NCBI GenBank assembly: GCA_964016875.1
Contig: OZ024721.1
Location: forward strand, 9,429,001 to 9,493,000
Source of the DNA: Fallopia convolvulus
Taxonomy: Eukaryota; Streptophyta; Magnoliopsida; Caryophyllales; Polygonaceae
Length of the DNA stretch: 64,000 nt
Direction of reading: 5' to 3'
Positions 20,997-32,399 of the stretch are shown piece after piece. Each line of letters opens with the position of its first letter. Position 1 is the first letter of the stretch. The position numbers and the translations under genes were made by a program. The notes under the pieces are model-generated. The model saw only the letters and a program-made list of their open reading frames with translations. It did not search any database and was not told the origin of the DNA.

Positions 20997-21191
20997 TTTT
21001 TTGACAGGGTAAGGATTAGGGTCGCCACAAGTACTGTTTGGACTCGTCTAGAGCATCCACTAGGGATAAGAAGTGGTTACTAACCAATTCTAGAGAAGAA
21101 TGGACAAACCGCCGCCCATGACGTTCAAAACGATGACCTCGAGGTACTATCCCAAGGCTTAACCGCTGAACCAAATGCCCGAAGACATGGC
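20997..21191 (-). mobile_element. tRNA-derived SINE with 12-bp target duplication
   Basis: On the minus strand it starts near a tRNA-like head containing TTTGGTTCAGCGGTTAAGCC (box A-like). About 35 nt later comes GTTTTGAACGTC (box B-like), and it ends in CCCTGTC plus an A-rich tail at 20997. Identical 12-bp sequences TGAACGTAATTT flank it at 20985-20996 and 21192-21203, as expected for LINE-mediated insertion. Length about 195 bp. The family is not identified. Confidence 0.82.
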
Positions 21192-21203
21192 TGAACGTAA
21201 TTT

Positions 21204-21988
21204 GTTTGAACCTAGATATTACATGAATTAGGCACAATTCACGTTTTTAGTAGTTTATTAGGCATAATTTGCTTGAACGACCGATCTCGAAATTTAATAG
21301 GTCTAATTTTTTTTCTTCTAAAGTCTTGTTTGGTTCAACATGGGAATTGAGTTTTCGAAAATAGGGTATATTAGTCTTAGTTCCCTTTCCATACACCGAG
21401 TTTTATAAAATTATTGTATTATTTATTTATATTTATTAAATTTTTATCAGTTTGATATAGGCAAGAAGATTTTCAAAAAACTATAAGTACTAATATATTG
21501 ATTGTTTTATTTAATATGTAAATACAATTAATTAAATATAATCCAATAAAATTTCAACCAATTTGAACCTCCGCTCTAGTATAAATAATGATTTGTATGA
21601 CCATTTAAACTAGTTATTTAACTAGCGGCTAGTTGAAAAATAATAATAATATTTGGTAAGTTATAATCAACTAGTTCCTAGCTGATTAACTAGTTTAAAT
21701 AAAAATCTAAAAAAATAAGGGAGCTTACCCACCCTATCATATAAGTCTACTTCTTGTGATTTGGAGTAAGTGAATCTTCCTATGAAAATTAATTAACTAC
21801 ATTTTAAATTTTAAAAATGAACCAAACACATGAATTAGTACTACTTTCTAAGATTGTTGTACTTCTTGGGAAGTAGAACGTCAACCAAACGAGGGCTAAT
21901 TGTATGAATTGACTTTCAACTAGCGTAATTCTCGTACTATGCGTGTATTTTGTTAAAGTTTTACTTAAATTTCATATCTAACCATATC
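21204..21988. repeat. AT-rich DNA carrying an ACTAGTT-rich repeat also found at 30770-31140
   Basis: No gene is seen. From about 21600 the words AACTAGTTATTTAACTAG and GATTAACTAGTTTAAAT recur. The stretch 21925-21980 (ending TGTTAAAGTTTTACTTAAATTTCATATCTAA) matches 31068-31128 almost exactly. The two copies flank the solo LTR D and probably represent a dispersed small element. Confidence 0.5.
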
Positions 21989-22394
21989 ATTACTGATGAA
22001 ACCCGAAATAAACCAACGCTAAAGACAAGAAACGTGATTATATATTCGACGAGACAAACCCTTGCTTTTATTAATGATTTCTAAACGAGGTTACAACAAC
22101 GAGATTCTACCCAAGATCCTGTTACAAGATTCGAGGTCTCTGCCTAACGAGGTTTGAGACCTCTTTGTTACAGCAAGATTTCCACCTACAAATTGCGAGC
22201 GAGATCTCTTTCTATTACAAGCTTTTGAGAATTGCTATCTATTCAGCGAGGCCAGAAACTTATTTTGATGATTTCGGGAATGTAGCTTGTGAAGCGGCAT
22301 GCAGGATCTTTTGGGAATTGGGATTTCTTCGAGCGACTTGAAGTCTTTTTATTGAGCTTCTCTTGATTGTAGCGTGGTTTTTACGATGATTCCA

Positions 22395-23943
22395 TGACGA
22401 GCACTTTTATGTCGCCGTAAAAGCACTATCAAAGAATTATTCCCAACTTCCTAACCTTAGTAAAGTGGAAGTAAGGGTCGAAACCACATAGACTCGGATT
22501 ACTTGTATTTAAATACTATTACTAAGAGAAAGGGGGATTTTATAATTGTAAGCTAAAATCTAAGTAATTGAAACAAAGCAAGTAAACGATTATAGAATCA
22601 AATATGGAGAAAAACGTCCAACTAGTTTTGTATCCATTGCATACATGAGTTTTGATCCTTGATTATCCTTATTTCAATTTCCCTTGACTAATCTATTGTG
22701 AATTTATGAAATTCAAGCTTAAAGTGGTTATTAATATACACCATCTTTAATAACCTTTTAATCAATTAACCTAGAAAACCTTCTATGTCAAGTTGATCAT
22801 GCAATTTAGTTCAAAGCATTCAATAGAAACAATAATTCATGAATTCCACCGTCTATTCAAGACGTTTTGTGATTGAATTCTCTGCCTTTGATTAACCTTC
22901 TTCCACCGTCTATAAGTTTAATCAAAGGATTCATCCATGAATAATCAAATTCCATCGTCTATTTAATTATTCTAGTTCTAATTCAACCTAGAAGTAGAAT
23001 AGGTGACCAATCTATTATAATCCTAAGTGAATTTAATCAATTAAGTACGGAGAGATTCAATCTAGTCAAGGCAAATAGAAATAATTCAAATCTCACAAAC
23101 GATCATGCATACAACTTCAACTAACTAGTTGGACATGAGAAATTTAGCTAGAAATCGACATTAAAGAAAAATTAAACTTACAAGAGTCAAATTTCTCTTC
23201 AATTGCAAATTTAGGGTTTTGTCTCCCACAAATCTCCAAATTCTTTAATAGCATAAAACTAGAACAATAGATAGCATAATCCTAAAATAAAACCTAAAGA
23301 AAGTATTTATATTATGTCTAAAAATATCCAAAAACATTAAAGAAGTCGGCCCACAAGATCTCGCAAAGCCCAAGTCAGCGTCGCACAAACGCGCCGAAGC
23401 GCGGTTTGGTCCAGTGAGATCGCGGTCGCGCTATGGCCTTCTTACCGCGCTCAGCCTCGGTTCAGCATTCAAACGACAATTTAGAGGATGTTTTGACCCC
23501 CTTTTAGTTGGAATTTGGACTCGGAGTAAAAATATGAATTGTAGCTCTTCGAGTTAGCTTTCCAGGGATACCAAATTCAGCTTCATCCGACCACTGTAGC
23601 TCCCAAACCAAGCATTGCAAGATAGAGGTGTCAAAACAAGACTCCATTGCTTGACCCGGATTTAAGCGTTCTTCTCACACAAGCTCTTGGGCCTTAGCTC
23701 TTTCAATCTTCACTTGTATCACTCTAAGCTTCATCAAACTCCGCCATAGTCCCCTAAGCTCCGTCTCTTAGCTTCATATCCACCATGCTTCACCTTCCAA
23801 CCTGCAATAAAGCACACAAATGCGTAGATTCCGAACTAAACCGAACTAAAACCTAAACTACAACTTAAAGCGAAAATCTAGCTAAACATGCATAAAACGA
23901 GAATAAAAACATGCTCTAACAATTACATCTATATGCTCTATCA
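22395..23943 (-). repeat. 3' LTR of element C (left copy)
   Basis: It is collinear with 28470-30099 and near-identical, but about 80 bp shorter. The shorter copy has one instance of the GCGCGGTCGCGCTATGG motif (about 23419) where the other has two. TATA-like sequence on the minus strand lies near 23305. Confidence 0.92.
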
Positions 23944-25692
23944 AATTCCCCCATGCTTGAACCTTGCTTGTCCTCAAGCAAGACATAAATCCAAAACACA
24001 CCACAGAAATGCAATCATACATCCATCTCAAATCAAACAAGCATTTCACATATAATCAAAACCCGACCAAGACTTCTCAGCATGCATTATAACAAGCAAA
24101 AAGTAAAGACCATTCATCCATTCTAGACCTCACCAAGGTAAATGTGTTTGCACTCAAAATCTCAAGTGTTTAAGGACGTGTTTCACTCAAAAATCAACCA
24201 TGAAAACTAGACTACCATAAGCTTGCATCAGCGTACTAAATCTCCACCACTGGGGATCAAATACACAACAAAAATCATGAGGTCTTTTTTAAGGCTTGTA
24301 ATGGGGCCAAGGTAAAGAGAAATTTGGAAGGGATCATATTTGGCATGTGGTGCTAAATCCGGGATAAAGAACTAATCCTAACCCAAAATTCAACACACTT
24401 TCTTCTTACAACACTTTTCAACTTCTTTTACCAACTCCATTAACATTTTCAAACTCTTTGTTTCTTCTCTTTTTTTTCTTTTGCCTTTTCTTCAATTCTT
24501 TCTTTCACACTAATGAAGATTACTAACAATTGAACTCAATTTTTTTTTCCTTTGCTTTGCAACATACTTTCATCTTCACTTTTTTCACTTTACACACAAG
24601 AGTTTTATTTCCTCTTTTCCTCCTTTTCCTCTAACTCCCCCAACCCAGACAAAAAAAAAACATAACCTAAAGTCCTAAATCCCAGATTATGGGTCAAGCT
24701 TATTAGGCTACGAATCATTTTGTGGAGCTAATAAAAACAGGCTTAAAGCTCAAAAGAAATGGGGTATCAAAAACATGGATCTTGTAAGGTAGGAAAGGAA
24801 ATAATAGGCTTATAAGAAACATTGCCTCAATCATTTTAATGTCATGTATTCAATCATATAAAGCAGTCTTGACAAAGAGTCATAACGCAAGTTCTAGAGC
24901 TAGATAATCATGGTGATACACTCAAGAAATGTAGAGAAAAAATATATCATGAAAGGTCAAAAATATCTCACAAGGCTAATTGTTGTCTAGAACTTCAGAA
25001 TGAATCAAATACTCAAGCTAAATACATGTTCCATCCTATAATCAAGGCAATTAATCAATGATCATGCTTATATCTTATCAACTTTAGCATATCATGCAAA
25101 TCATGGGTTAGGACTTATACTTAGCATAGAAACACAAGAGGAAACAAACAATGGGGAAATAAGAACCTAAATGCAATATTTTTGTATTTTTTCAAATTTT
25201 TCTGATTTTTTTTCTCATTTTGTTTTTCAAGAATTTTAATCAATGCAAGCAAAAATATAAACATGCAAATGCAACTACATGATCTAACTATAATCAAGCA
25301 CTCATGACAAGATAAATAATCCCCTTCCCCCATGCTTAAACTTTACTTTGTCCCCAAAGTAAAAGAAAAGATAAGAGAAAAAAAAACTAACCTCATCACA
25401 AGAGCTCAACATACTCTAGAATCTACTCCTCAGGCGGCGTTGGTGGTGGTGGGTATCCCGGATATGGATATGTAGGATCTAGAAATCCGGGATATGAGCA
25501 CGAGGGCGTCTTAGCTTCCTCGAACCGCGTGTACCTGTTTCTCGACTTTACCTAAAACTAAGAACAAAAACGAACCAAAACAAAGCAAAAACAAAACAAA
25601 AACAAATCGAAAACAAAGAAAAACTAAATTAAAAGCTTGGGTTGCCTCCCAAGAAGCGCTTGTTTAACATCATTAGCTTGACGCATTACCGC
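23944..25692 (-). other. 3' non-coding region and polypurine tract of element C
   Basis: No ORF is seen. Directly inside the LTR, on the minus strand, TTGCTTGAGGACAAGCAA (23964-23981) is followed by AAGCATGGGGGAATT, the presumed plus-strand primer. A second purine tract, AAGCATGGGGGAAGGGG, lies near 25320-25340. T- and C-rich stretches at 24450-24640 fill the middle. GGGAGGCAACCC (about 25640) marks the post-integrase boundary. Confidence 0.7.
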
Positions 25693-28380
25693 TCATGTGT
25701 TTGGCTCGTTGAAAACCGTCTCTTCAAGAATAACTTTGGTAAATTCTTCAAAGTACGACTTCAAACGCTGTCCATTCACTTTCTGCACTGAATGAGTGGC
25801 TCCATCATCTAGAAACACGGATTTAGATTGGCTTAGTGATTGATTGATCTCCAATTTAGGGCCCTGAAAAGCAAAAGAAACAAGCTTCTTGCCTGGCATT
25901 GTTAGTAGCTTGGGCTTAAAGCCCGGTAGCAAGGGTGGTCGCTCATAGTGAGCGTTCAACTTAGCTACAACTTCCTTCATGTAAGCATTAAGCATACAAT
26001 CCACTTTATCATTAACTAACGGATTTTCAAGCGAAAATTGCAATCCATCATGATCTTTAATATTAAAGAAGACCGAGACAGGCGTATCTAACTCCATAGT
26101 TAATGAGCCCCTACACACATCGACTTTTGTATTGGCCGTTTTTAAGAATGGTCTACCTAAGAGGATTGGAGCCGCCTGCTTGTCATGTTCCATATCAAGT
26201 ACATAGAAATCAGCGGGAAAGACCAACTTATCAACCATGACAATCACATCTTCTACAATCCCCTTTGGGTAAACATTGGATCCATCGGCCAATTGAATTA
26301 CTACATCCGTTGTATGTAATGAACCAAGCTCAAGAGATTTATAAATTGAATAAGGCAAAACATTTATAGAAGCACCCAAGTCTAGCATGGCCTTATCAAA
26401 TTTCGTCTCACCTATAGTACAAGGGATAGTGAACATACCTGGGTCTTCGCATTTCTTTGGCATGCGTCTTTGGAAGACCGCTGATATTTGCTCGCTAACC
26501 TTGATCTTTTGCTTCCCTTTAGGCTTTTGATTCCACTTGACCGTGCATAGCTCCTTCAAGAATTTAGCATAGCGAGGAATGCTCTTGATAAGCTTGAGAA
26601 GTGGAATTTTCACCTTGCAATTGCTAAACGTCTCGAAGATCTCTTTGTCGTTCTCGATCTTACGGGTTTCCTTTAATGCATCGGGGAAGGGCGGAAGAGG
26701 TTTGAGAGCCGAGGTCGAAGGAATCGAGGAGTCCTCGTTGATCACTGCCGGTGTGGTTTGGGACCCCTGGAGCGCGGTCGCGCTATGGCCGATTTTGGCC
26801 GTGGAGAATTGGCCCGTCGGAGCGCAGTTTAGGGCTTGGTGGCGCGGGGGTACTCCGGCTGTTTTGCCCGCGGTCTTTCTGATATTCCAACTCCGAAATT
26901 TCACCCTCCTCGGTTTCTTCCTCATGCAAGGTTGGTTGCTTGTCTGCTTTTTTTCCAACACTTTACCACTACAGAGCGAGATTGCACTCACATTCTGTTT
27001 AGGATTGAGTTCCGTCTGAGAGGGTAATCTGTTGGAATCTCTAGCTTCAAGTTTGCTCATCACCTTTGCAAGCTGGCTCATCTGATTTTCCAAGTTGGTG
27101 ATGCTTGACTTGGTATCTTGCTGAAATTGCCCCACAGATTGATGCATAATAGTCATGTTTTGGGTAAGAGCACAGATCATTTCATCCGTGGATAAGGATG
27201 GGGCTTGATTCGGTGCTTGAGGCTGAAGCTGAGGTTGAGGTCTAAAACCTGGACGACCGTTTGGAGGTACATATTGTTGGTTCTGATTCCCATACCTCAA
27301 ATTGAGATGATCCCTCCACCCTGGATTGTATGTGGTCGAATAGGGATCATATGCAGGTTTGTTCGGCCCATAGCCTCCAAGTGCGTTGACTTCTTCCTCC
27401 TGAGTATGAAGAGTAGGACAGGCATCCGTCTTATGAGTAGTGTCAGAGCAGAAACCGCAAGGTTTGACTTGTTGTTGTCCTTTCAATATGAATTGCCTAA
27501 ACATTGACTTCAACTCATTCACCTCTTCATGTAAAGCCGTAACATCAATAGAATGGGCTGCCTTCATTGAAGCTCTTTTGCTAAATTGAAGAGAGCCTTC
27601 TGAAAGTTCATGAAATAGATCAAAGGCTTCATCAGGAGTCTTGTTCAGGATGTTTCCTCCACAAGCAGCATTAACAAGTCGGCGTTCTTCATCCAATAAG
27701 CCCTCATGAAGGTACATAACAAGATCCATCCGAGAATAACCATGATAGGGGCAGCTTGAGATTAGCTTTTTGAACCTCTCATAATACTCGTAAAACGATT
27801 CGTTTGGGAGCTGTTCAATGTTGCTGATGCTCTTCTTCATACTCGAGAGCTTTGGGGCTGGGAAATACTTCTCAAGAAAAGCCTTTTTCAGTTCCTCCCA
27901 AGTCTCGATACTGCCAGGAGCCAGATAATAGAGCCAGTCACTCGCTCCATCTTTCAAAGAGAAAGAGAAAGCTCTCAGCTTGATTTGATCATCAGTGACG
28001 CCGTTTGGTTTCATGCTAGTGCAGACAGCATGAAAATCCGATAGATGTTTGTTGGGATCTTCACCCGCCTTCCCATACAATTGAGGAAGGAGGTGAATCA
28101 GCCCTAATTTCAGTTCAAATTGGACACCATCAGGGAGTGCAGGTAGCTTCACTGCCAATGGTTGTTGGGCCAAATCAGGTGCAGTCAACTACCTCAGTGT
28201 CTGAGCCATCTTTGTTATTTCAGGAACGCTATCAGAATCAGAATCAGAAGAAGAAGGTGCCAGGTTGAATGGTAATTCCCAAGAAATCGCACGAGCTTGC
28301 CTGCGCAACCTAGAGATTGTCCTTTCGATTTCTGAATCAAACTCAACAAGAGATGGATTAGTAGCACGGGTATGAACCAT
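25693..28380 (-). pseudogene. Gag-protease ORF of element C, one nonsense codon
   Basis: One frame runs from ATG 28380 (MVHTRATNPS) to TGA 25693, with a single TAG at 28189-28191. The gag domain has WLYYLAPGSIETWEELKKAFLEKYFP. The zinc knuckle is CGFCSDTTHKTDAC (about 27465-27420). A Gln/Pro-rich linker is followed by a coiled-coil (ITNLENQMSQLAKVM). The aspartic protease shows MLDLGASINVLP and ILLGRPFL. The segment at about 26770-26860 contains the GC-rich motif seen in the LTRs. The C-terminus resembles an integrase tail, so an in-frame deletion probably fused protease to it. Confidence 0.88.
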
Positions 28381-28447
28381 ACAAGTGGTTCACACCCAAA
28401 AATAAAAATAAAAAGTAACACTAGATAAACACAAATAATTTGCCGAG

Positions 28448-28465
28448 TCCCCGGCAACGGCGCCA
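28448..28465 (-). other. Primer binding site of element C
   Basis: The minus strand reads TGGCGCCGTTGCCGGGGA, identical to the PBS of element A, four bases from the LTR end at 28470. It fixes the transcription direction of element C. Confidence 0.9.
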
Positions 28466-28469
28466 AATT

Positions 28470-30099
28470 TGACGAGCACTTTTATGTCGCCGTAAAAGCA
28501 CTGTCAAAGAATTATTCCTAACTTCCTAACCTTAGTAAAGTGGAAGTAAGCGTCGAACCCACAAAGACTCGGATTATTTGTATTTAAATACTATTACTAA
28601 GCGAAAGGGGGGATTTTATAATTGTAAGCTAAAATCTAAGTAATTGAAACAAAGCAAGTAAACGATTATAGAATCAAATATGGAGAAAAGCGTCCAACTA
28701 GTTTTGTATCCATTGCATACATGAGTTTTGATCCTTGATTATCCTTATTTCAATTTCCCTTGACTAATCAATTGTGAATTTATGAAATTCAAGCTTAAAG
28801 TGGTTATTAATATACACCGTCTTTAATAACATTTTAATCAATTAACCTAGAAAACCTTCTATATCAAGTTGATCATGCAATTTAGTTCAAAGCATTCAAT
28901 AGAAACAATAATTCATGAATTCCACCGTCTATTCATGACGTTTTGTGATTGAATTCTCCGCCTTTGATTAACCTTATTCCACCGTCTATAAGTTTAATCA
29001 AAGGATTCATCCATGCATAATCAAATTCCACCATCTATTTAATTATTCTAGTTCTAATTCAACCTAGAAGTAGAATAGGTGGCCAATCTATTATAATCCT
29101 AAGTGAATTTAATCAATTAAGTACGGAGAGATTCAATCTAGTCAAGGCAAATAGAAATAATTCAAATCTCACAAACGATCATGCATACAACTTCAATTAA
29201 CTAGTCGGACATGAGAAATTTAGCTAGAAATCGACATTAAAGAAAAATAAAACTTACAAGAGTCAAATTTCTCTTCAATTGCAAATCTAGGGTTTTGTCT
29301 CCCACAAATCTCCAAATTCTTTAATAGCATAAAACTAGAACAATAGATAGCATAATCCTAAAATAAAACCTAAATAAAGTATTTATATTATGTCTAAAAA
29401 TATCCAAAAACATTAAAGAAGTCGGCCCACAAGATCTCGTAAAGCCCAAGTCAGCGTCGCACAAACGCGTCGAAGCGCGGTTTGGTCCAGTGAGAGCGCG
29501 GTCGCGCTATGGGGGTTTTGGCCGCGCTCCGCCTGCAGAAACTTCATCTCCGCGGCGCGATTTGGCACTGAGGAGCGCGGTCGCGCTATGGCCTTCTTGC
29601 CCGCGCTCAGCCTCGGTTCAGCATTCAAATGACACTTCAGAGGATGTTTTGACCCACTTTTAGTTGGAATTTGGACTCGGAGTAAAAATATGAATTGTAG
29701 CTCTTCGAGTTAGCTTTCCAGTGATACCAAATTAAGCTTCATCCGACCACTGTAGCTCCCAAACCAACCATTACAAGATAGAGGTGTCAAAATAAGACTC
29801 CAATGCTTGACCCGGATTTAAGCGTTCTTTTCACACAAGCTCTTGGGCCTTAGCTCTTTCAATCTTCACTTGTATCACTCTAAGCTTCATGAAAATCCTC
29901 CATAGTCCCCTAAGCTCTGTCCCTTAGCTTCATATCCACCATGCTTCACCTTCCAACCTGCAATAAAGCACACAAACGCGTAGATTCCGAACTAAACCGA
30001 AATAAAACCTAAACTACAACTTAAAGCGAAAATCTAGCTAAACATGCATAAAATGAGAATAAAAACATGCTCTAACAACTACATCTATATGCTCTATCA
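28470..30099 (-). repeat. 5' LTR of element C (right copy)
   Basis: The first LTR on the minus strand, with TATA-like TAATATAAAT near 29391-29400. It holds two instances of GCGCGGTCGCGCTATGG (about 29497 and 29574) separated by about 80 bp that are absent from the other LTR. Otherwise the two LTRs differ at only scattered sites. Confidence 0.92.
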
Positions 30100-30603
30100 T
30101 TCCAGCACGTCGATCTTCAACAAGCAAGATAGTTCTTGAATTAGAGATATTTTTCGACCCCTACAACCTTCGAGGTTCTCTTCTATTTATAGACGCCTGA
30201 AGAGCATGGCTCTTGCCAACTTCCGATGTAGTACGCTCGGGTTTCGACTATTTATTTGATTGATCGAGAAGAAGGAGGCCGATTATTGGTTGGAAGTTAG
30301 GTGGCTTTTGACTGGTCGAGCGGGGCGGGGGTGTCAGCTTTTGAGTATGGCAGGTTCGTCCCCGTTGCTTCTTTGAAGTGAGCTACCTGACTATCTTTAT
30401 TGGAGAGTTTTGCAATGTTTGGACCTCGTTCCCGGGGCTTGGGATTTGCGGGGATAGGGACCTCGCTTTTTTTGGATGGGTACGGAAGAGAAACCACGGG
30501 GAATTCTCTTAAACCTCGCCTTCATTTCTTTTGTATCGTGTTCCATGCCTACTGTTCACACATCGTTATTTTGCGCATCATCAATTACAATTTCATATTA
30601 TAA

Positions 30604-31560
30604 CTCATTCCTATAAGAATTCGTTATAATAGTTTGAAATCATTCATTCTCATAAGATTATTTTATAATGAATAAGAATTGTTCATTCTCATATGAATTT
30701 TTTTATAATGGTTTAGAAACGTTCATTCTTATAAGAATTCATTATAATGAATTCTTATAACTAGTTGTTTATATCCAAATGCAATTTCGTAATTTTTTTT
30801 TCAAGCCGAACTCATATTTTACCTAGTTATTCAACTATAACTCTAATTTTAACTACAACTAGTTAAATAATTTGTATGTCCAAATACACCCTATTATGGT
30901 AAGTCTATTGATGTGTTTGTATGGTCAAAATCAACTAGTTATAGGTGAACAACTAGTTTAAATGAAAATCTCAAAAAATAAGGAGTTGAGCTTGTTACAA
31001 CTAGTTATTTGTATTTTTATTTTTTATTATTAATAAAAATTACACAATAGTTCCAAATTTGAACTAGTGTAATTTTCACGCCATGTGTGTATTCTGTTAA
31101 AGTTTTACTTAAATTTCATATCTAAAATGTATCATTTTGCATAATGTATCGTTATAATTTCATATTCTAATTCATTATAATGACTTCATATAAGAATGAT
31201 TCTATACCCTAAATCCTAAAACATTAGCCTAAAAAACCTCTAAACACTAATCACGAGCCTAGGATTCTCGTAGTATTTTTATGCGAATCTCAGGTTCGTG
31301 AAAACATTTATACGAATCTTAGTCTCGTAAGGTTTTAGGGTTTAGAGTCATTCTTATACGAAATCATTCATTCTGATAAGAATTCGTTATAAAGAATTAG
31401 AATAATTCATTTATATAAGAATTCGTTATAATGAATTAGAATCGTTCATTCTTATATGAACTTGTTATAATGGTTTATAATCGTTCATTCTTATATGAAA
31501 TCTTGCAAAAATTGCATTAAATCTTACATTATAATACAAGATAATGCATTATTCTAGGTA
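30604..31560. repeat. AT-rich block of repeated TTCATTCTTATAAGAATTC-like units
   Basis: Units of about 40 bp built from CATTCTTATAAGAATTC plus GTTATAATG recur at 30604-30760 and again at 31340-31500, and many are nearly self-complementary. Between them lies an ACTAGTT-rich repeat (30770-31140) shared with 21600-21980. No coding potential is seen. This is probably one or more decayed MITEs. Confidence 0.5.
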
Positions 31561-32399
31561 ATCCAAACATGCTCCTAATTGGTTGAAATTTAAACCAAAG
31601 CCTTTAGAAGGTAAGTTGACCGTTTTTGAGCCACCATGTTGATTATGACCTCTCTCTAACTTAAATAAATTATTTTTTTATCATTTTAATAAATAATTTA
31701 TCTTTATATTTTAAACTAAATCAATTCTATTTATTATATTATTTTAAAAATTAAATTATCTTTTTTCAAATAATATTAATATACTGTATTAGATTACTTT
31801 AGTATTTTTTTTGGTGAAGATTATATTACTTTAGTTTTTTATATTTACGTTTTCATACTTAATTTATAGAAGTTAATATAATCACAACAATCAAATGAAC
31901 TGACATTAAGAAAATGAGGTTTTGAAAATAATCACGACTAATAGTTAAAATGAAAACATTAGAAATTATAAGGTGTATAAACTTTTAAAGATTTGTTCAA
32001 AAAATGAAATAAAATTGTGATGAATAGACTACAAGTATATTATATTTCAGTTTTTCAATAATCTATCCTAAGGACACATAATAAACATACTCGAATTTCT
32101 ACCAAAATAAATAAACATACTTAATTAGAAATTAAACCCTAAAAAAATTAAAATAACAAATTCTAAAGAAAAATCATTAAGTACCCAAAAAATATCTAAT
32201 CAAATCTTTCCATTATTATAAAGAAAACTCGATTATATATTTTGAATTTAGCCATTTAGGCCATATGGCCCATATGTGTGTTTTGCCAAGACTTGTCAGG
32301 TTGAAGAAGTTGATTCAATAAAATATCTTCTAGTTTGTAAGTTAATCAAAAAACCTATAAAGAATCAAAAACTCTTATGAACAGTAGTATTTTACATAA
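31561..32399. other. AT-rich intergenic region
   Basis: Very AT-rich with no ORF, no clear element ends and no RNA gene. I see nothing specific beyond a short GGCCATTTAGGCC-like word near 32255 that recurs near 52292. Confidence 0.4.

Larger units (their letters stand above)
22395..30099 (-). mobile_element. Element C: Athila-type gag-protease-only retrotransposon (TR-GAG-like)
   Basis: LTRs lie at 22395-23943 and 28470-30099 (TGACGAGCAC...GCTCTATCA), with a perfect TSD TTCCA at 22390-22394 and 30100-30104. The element reads on the minus strand with the PBS at 28448-28465. The only coding region is gag-protease (28380-25693). Its 3' end carries VNGQRLKSYF, which looks like the C-terminus of an Athila integrase, followed by the post-integrase GGGAGGCAACCC segment. 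RT, RNase H, the integrase core and any env-like ORF are absent. It fits the TR-GAG type of non-autonomous element described in coffee. Confidence 0.9.
21994..30583. mobile_element. Solo LTR D, interrupted by element C
   Basis: The sequence starting TGATGAAACCCGAAATAAAC at 21994, joined across element C to a sequence ending TTTTGCGCATCATCA at 30583, forms a unit of about 880 bp. It has TGATGA...TCATCA ends and a 5-bp direct repeat ATTAC on both sides (21989-21993 and 30584-30588). A minus-strand TATA-like TATAAATAG near 30185 suggests an LTR read on the minus strand. No internal region is left, so it is a solo LTR made by LTR-LTR recombination. The lineage is unknown. Confidence 0.8.

Noticed and set aside
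21010..21191. A real tRNA gene
   Set aside because: A- and B-box-like sequences are present, but no cloverleaf or acceptor stem; target duplication and A-tail show a SINE.
26579..27019. 146-codon open frame on the plus strand
   Set aside because: It is antisense to the gag-protease ORF of element C and has no domain; a shadow of GC-rich coding DNA.
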